Assembly: GCA_900323505.1 (NCBI GenBank)
Contig: OOIN01000020.1
Location: 372,001 to 436,000 of the forward strand
DNA from: Ustilago trichophora
Lineage: Eukaryota > Basidiomycota > Ustilaginomycetes > Ustilaginales > Ustilaginaceae
Length of the DNA stretch: 64,000 bases
Reading direction: 5' to 3'
The notes below the pieces were generated by a model. The model searched no databases and had not been told where the DNA came from. It worked only from the letters and a program-made list of their open reading frames with translations. Positions 60,078 through 64,000 of the stretch are shown here, piece by piece; positions within the stretch are counted from its first letter, which is position 1; every line of letters begins with the position of its first letter. Both the position numbers and the translations under genes were made by a program.

Positions 60078-61449
60078 GATGGCTCGCCACGAGGCGCAGT
60101 TGGCAGCCCGAAGAAGACGTGACGGAGATCGCCAACGGTACGAGATCTCGGATGTTGGCAAGGCGTGCATTGGTAATCGAAATCTGGTGTCTCTCACGAT
60201 ATCTTTTACGCAGACTTTTTGTGTGAACACGATGGGACAGCGTTCCCTGGTGTGTGGAATTGCGGGGAACGACGGCATCGGAGCCAGAAGATTGGCTAAG
60301 AAGAATGGATAGCCGAGATGTGAATTTGGACGGCATGAACAAGGAGAAGGGATGACGTTGTAGACATGGCTAGGCCATCTCGAGCAGGCGAGAGACAATA
60401 GGATCGGTGGGAGCTAGAAGAAAGACAAATAGAGCTCGAATGTAGCCAAATCTTGCGTCTGTGGGGGAAAGGCCAAGGTGGGGGTGGAATAAGACTCGGT
60501 CTCGGATGTCTTGGTGCTAGTCTCAGGTCAGCTATGTTGGATGGTGACGATGGTTCTGAGATGTACTCGAGTGAGCTCTAAATCGGGCACCCATTTGAGT
60601 CTGGGCGGAAAGAGTAGAGCGAATGCAGGTACGAGGAGGCCGGGATTGTTGACTGCTGTTAGAAGCTTTTTGGCTCATGGCGTAGCTATCATGCCAAACC
60701 CTTGCTCAGTCTGCTTTTGGCCAAGTGGGCGGAGGGCGGGAAGGGTGAGCGGGCCAGGTGTCCAACAGCGCCGGACCAATTTCCTTGATTACCAAATCAC
60801 AAAGAAAATAAATATATAAATAAAAGTGTCCTTGAGTGTGTTTCACGTTCTACTGAACTATGCACCATTGGCGAGCATGAAAAAAGTAAATCTGGCGGCT
60901 GCGTCATGCAATTTGGGATCCGCTCTCGGCTGCGGGGGCGTTCAAATTTGTGTGATTTCTTCGAATTGCGTTTGCTTTGTCGGTGGGGCACTTTTTGTCG
61001 TCGGCTCCACACTTGGCATGTTTGCTGCCGTCCAACATACTCTATGAATCACCAATTGCATGTGCTGTGTAGTAAAAGTGATGGCTCTTGCTTTCAAATC
61101 GATTCAGTGTTGGGATGGAAGTCTTGATCGCTAAATGTACACAAATGTACATACAGTAGCATGCGAGATGGGGCCTTGTCGTCACTTGGATTGGAAGGCG
61201 ATAGCTGAGTTGAAAATTGGGCGATGGCTGGGCTGAGATAGAGAGGCTCTGACGTTAAACTCGAGTGAACTATGTGTGATGTGAGTGAGCCGCACCGCCT
61301 CGCTTAATGTCGAATTTCGAAATACAAGTCCTTCCACGAGCCAAATACAAATCTGGCTCGTTTTCAAGTGAAAAGAATCGGAGCCCAGCCCAGACATCGC
61401 GTCACCACCAAATACACGCATTTGCATGCACCAAAAGAGACGAGGCACT

Positions 61450-61480
61450 CTACAGTACTGTACAGTACAGCACAGTACAC
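61450..61480. repeat. ACTGTAC/GTACAGT cluster
   Basis: CTACAGTACTGTACAGTACAG then CACAGTACAC lies about 500-530 bp upstream of the hydroxylase ATG, with the palindromic core GTACTGTAC intact. Confidence 0.75.
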
Positions 61481-61913
61481 TCACTCACACTCTCTTTCAC
61501 TTTCAACACACGAACGCTTTCTTGATCTTTCGGGGACCGCGGATCCTCATCCCTTTGACAACCTTTGCCACTAACACCTAGGATCGCGCGGCTCCCCACA
61601 AGCCTTCTTTTTCTCTTTGCTCATCCAATCATTCCAGGTTCAAACGAGTTTGGGCTTGCTGTGTGTTACCAGACCGCTCTCTGTTTTTCTCCGTCCCACT
61701 TCGGCTAGGTTGACGAGCTTGTCATTTGGCTCATCCACCCTCTTTGCTTCTGAAACCTGCGGTTGAGACATGGCCTCTCCTCCACTCACACCCTGGTGAT
61801 TCTCAATCTTGGTCTAAGCCCCCGTGCACACACTGATTTAGTGCATGCGTATCGGTGGCATGCAACGTCCTCTTGTGTCCACCAGCCACCGAGGCTAGTG
61901 GTACATCGGGATC

Positions 61914-61933
61914 ATATATACACCCCGCACTCC
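61914..61933 (+). promoter_or_regulatory. TATA box plus ACACCCCGCACT block (hydroxylase)
   Basis: ATATATACACCCCGCACTCC lies about 50-65 bp upstream of the ATG. The 12-mer after TATA is the same as in the amino-acid permease promoter (36343-36360). Confidence 0.5.
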
Positions 61934-61980
61934 TGTCGTGTTTCCTTCCTCCTTCCTCACCTACGATCATAATCATCATC

Positions 61981-63183
61981 ATGAGCGCAGCCACCACAGA
62001 TTATCCAAAGGAGGCGGGTGTTCCACCAACCACTCGACCTTCCATGGGCGATCAAAAGCTCACCGACTCCAACGTCCCTTCCATCGCTCCCGACAATGCT
62101 TGCGATGAGCCCTCGCCTTACGCACCCGGAGGCTTTGGCAAGAAGGCCATTGCTACCGACCCCGTCACCGGTCAAGGCTACGACAAGGTCTACGGTGTCC
62201 GACCCAAGACCACTTGGCATCTCAAGCCTGCCTCCGAGCGAACACTCTGGGAGTTCATCGCATCCCAAGATCTCGCACCCGACGTTTGCTACGCCAAGCG
62301 CGACGCTTCCGAAAAGCTTCGTGGACCTCCTCCCACCCAACCCATTTGGAAGGAAAACGTCTTCATTCTCACCACCGCTTCATTTGCTCCTCTGATCCAT
62401 ACGGCTTGGAACCTCACGTTCCCCAATCACACAATGCACTGGGCCCCTGCGTGGCTCATGTATCACTCCTTCTTCATCATCTTCGCCATCCGCATGATCA
62501 AGCGACTTCACTTTTATATGGCCCTGTATGGTACCCTCGACGAGCAGAATCGCGGCCGTGATATGGTAGATGACAAGCACGTCAATCACCTCGGTCAGTC
62601 CATCTTCATCTACACCATCTTCCGAACTCTCGCCCCATTCTTGTTGGCCTGGCGAGGCGATATGAGCAACATCTGGACCGGTCTTTCGTGGGCTACGCCC
62701 TTGAAGATCGGATGGTGGGAGATCGCTCTCGATTACTGGTTCTACCTTTACCACCGTTCTTGCCACGAGTTTGACTCGCTTTGGTTCATCCACAGACAAC
62801 ATCATGCCACCAAACATCCAACCCCCGTTCTCTCGATCCTGGCTGATGACTACCAGGAAGTTCTCGAGATCTTTGTCGTTCCATTCCTTGCTACCAGCAT
62901 TTCGCCCAAGATGAGCTTCATCGAGATGTGGCTCGTCGTATGCTACACTCTGTATGTTGAAGCACTCGGACATTCGGGTATCAGGGCTTACTGGGCCCAC
63001 CCTATCCTCGGCGGTGTTTTGGCTCCCTTCGGCATGGAACTCACCGTCGAAGATCATTCTAACCATCACCTATATGGAAAGGCTGGAATGAACTATGGCA
63101 AGCAGACACGAGTGTGGGATAGACTCTTCGGAACCGTGGATCCTCGTCGCGAGACTCAGGAGGTCGGCATCTTCGGGTCATAA
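61981..63183 (+). CDS. Fatty-acid hydroxylase / sterol desaturase superfamily protein
   Basis: A 400-aa di-iron membrane enzyme. After a polar N-terminus of about 120 aa there are about four membrane segments, with the three histidine clusters of the family in order: HRSCH (about 258-262, after WFYLYHRSCHEFDSLWF), HRQHH (about 271-275, followed by ATKHPTPVLS), and HSNHH (about 359-363, within VEDHSNHHLYGKAG). Spacing agrees with a cytosol-facing di-iron site. Members include C-4 and C-5 sterol modifiers, fatty-acid 2-hydroxylases and enzymes of glycolipid tailoring; the substrate cannot be assigned. The N-terminal extension is longer than in ERG25/ERG3. ATG at 61981 is 60-67 bp downstream of the TATA box. 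The 139-bp satellite begins less than 130 bp after its stop. Confidence 0.9.
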   Translation: MSAATTDYPKEAGVPPTTRPSMGDQKLTDSNVPSIAPDNACDEPSPYAPGGFGKKAIATDPVTGQGYDKVYGVRPKTTWHLKPASERTLWEFIASQDLAPDVCYAKRDASEKLRGPPPTQPIWKENVFILTTASFAPLIHTAWNLTFPNHTMHWAPAWLMYHSFFIIFAIRMIKRLHFYMALYGTLDEQNRGRDMVDDKHVNHLGQSIFIYTIFRTLAPFLLAWRGDMSNIWTGLSWATPLKIGWWEIALDYWFYLYHRSCHEFDSLWFIHRQHHATKHPTPVLSILADDYQEVLEIFVVPFLATSISPKMSFIEMWLVVCYTLYVEALGHSGIRAYWAHPILGGVLAPFGMELTVEDHSNHHLYGKAGMNYGKQTRVWDRLFGTVDPRRETQEVGIFGS

Positions 63184-63281
63184 GCCAAGTCGATAATTTG
63201 CACTATATTGTCCGGTTCCGACCAAACGTTGGCAATTTGCGCCAATAGTGTTGGTCCTCATCATTGTATTCTGTATCTATT

Positions 63282-64000
63282 TTATTCTGCTTCTCGTTAC
63301 TAATTCTTTCTGGATCTATTCACGACTTGCCTGTGAACCCGGTGCTCTGGTGACTATGACGGGAGTCCTCCTCGACAAGCTTTACATTGAATTGCATGTG
63401 GCTCTTGTTCCAAACTCATCTTGTTGTGCTTCTCGTTGATAATCTTTTCTGGATCTATTCTCGATAAGTTTTACATTGAATTGCATGTGGCTCTTGCTCC
63501 GAATTCTACAAGGTTGGATCTGTAAAGTAGTCGGCGTAACTTGTCTGTGAACTCAATGCTCTGGTGACTATGATGAGAGTGCTCCTCGACAAGCTTTACA
63601 TCTAACTGCGTGTGGCTCTTGTTCCGAACTCATCTTGATGTGCTTCTTGTTGATAATCTTTTCTGGATCTATTCATAACTTGTCTGTGAACTCGATGCTC
63701 TGGTGACTATGACGGGAGTCCTCCTCGACAAGCTTTACATTGAATTGCGTGTGCCTCTTGTTCCAAACTCATCTTGTTGTGCTTCTCGTTGATAATCTTT
63801 TCTGGATCTATTCACGACTTGTCTGTGAACTTGATGCTCTGGTGACTATGACGGGAGTTCTCCTCGACAAGCTTTACATCTAACTGCGTGTGCCTCTTGT
63901 TCCAAACTCATCTTGTTGTGCTTCTTGTTGATAATCTTTTCTGGATCTATTCACGACTTGTCTGTGAACCCGGTGCTCTGGTGACTGTGACGGGAGTCCT
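63282..64000. repeat. 139-bp tandem repeat array (continues past window end)
   Basis: The word TGGATCTATT recurs at 63311, 63450, 63664, 63803 and 63942, giving steps of 139, 214, 139 and 139 bp. Between them, segments such as GTGCTCTGGTGACTATGACG, CTCCTCGACAAGCTTTACAT and GTGGCTCTTGTTCC repeat in the same order with few changes. The 214-bp step looks like two units that lost about 64 bp. Six units or part-units are visible; the array probably continues. It is not coding. Possibilities are a subtelomeric or centromere-proximal satellite or a local minisatellite. Confidence 0.9.

Larger units (their letters stand above)
60078..61980. other. 1.9-kb spacer upstream of the hydroxylase gene
   Basis: Holds the TEL1 3' UTR and the hydroxylase promoter. 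It contains an ACTGTAC cluster (61450-61480) and a TATA box near 61914. ORFs on both strands are short and unremarkable; no gene is called. Confidence 0.45.

Noticed and set aside
63248..63439. 63-aa frame in the terminal repeat
   Set aside because: Part of the 139-bp satellite; not maintained across units.
1..64000. tRNA, rRNA and CRISPR features
   Set aside because: Looked for A/B-box pairs (TGGCNNAGTGG, GGTTCGANTCC) and direct-repeat/spacer patterns on both strands by eye; none convincing. A tRNA scan would be needed to exclude intron-containing tRNAs.

Overview
The window looks like a stretch of nuclear chromosome from a basidiomycete of the smut group (Ustilaginomycotina, most like Ustilago/Sporisorium/Moesziomyces). 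This is inferred from gene content and structure, not from a search: long, mostly intronless ORFs, a few short GT-AG introns of about 80-250 nt with GTAAGT/GTAAGC donors, moderate GC, compact spacing, both strands used freely, and fungal protein families throughout (OST3/6, NCS1 permease, PEX1, CFEM protein, TYR1, TEL1). No bacterial operons, tRNA, rRNA or CRISPR were seen.

Layout. 1-10 kb: a LisH-CTLH-WD40 protein cut by the window edge (-), oligosaccharyltransferase OST3/OST6 (+), an NCS1 purine/cytosine permease (-), a 1.7 kb spacer with a 38-nt T run, dynamitin (-) and UMP/CMP kinase (-). 10-17 kb: a small mitochondrial-type membrane protein (-), FAM32A (+), a DUF4202 ORF followed in the same orientation by a tRNA m3C methyltransferase (+), and eRF1 (-). 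17-28 kb: PEX1 (+), the largest spacer (3.5 kb), a perilipin-like lipid-droplet protein (+) and a long CYP4-type P450 (-). 28-38 kb: splicing helicase PRP16 (+), copper chaperone ATX1 (-, three exons), a DUF1989 protein (-) and an amino-acid permease (+). 38-43 kb: a decayed Ty3/gypsy gag, a CFEM/GPI cell-surface protein (+, two exons) and a GH27 alpha-galactosidase (-). 43-50 kb: a PX-domain protein (+), a four-exon complex I NDUFB4-type subunit (-), SNRNP27 (+, two exons) and prephenate dehydrogenase TYR1 (-). 50-60 kb: the intronless 9.45 kb TEL1/ATM kinase (+). 60-64 kb: a spacer, a fatty-acid-hydroxylase/sterol-desaturase family protein (+), and a 139-bp tandem satellite running off the right end.

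Most genes are unrelated housekeeping genes. Three (PRP16, SNRNP27, FAM32A) concern splicing or the spliceosome. PEX1, the perilipin and the P450 could share a lipid/peroxisome theme, but only weakly.

The most interesting locus is 12.27-14.45 kb. The DUF4202 stop codon lies inside a consensus 5' splice site (GTAAGC), and a good 3' splice site 243 nt away would join DUF4202 in frame to the m3C methyltransferase, whose reading frame has no convincing start of its own. One locus may therefore make a short DUF4202 protein and a DUF4202-methyltransferase fusion through intron retention versus splicing. Other non-gene signals are palindromic GTACTGTACAGTAC arrays in several promoters, a shared TATA-plus-ACACCCCGCACT module in two promoters, and the terminal 139-bp array.
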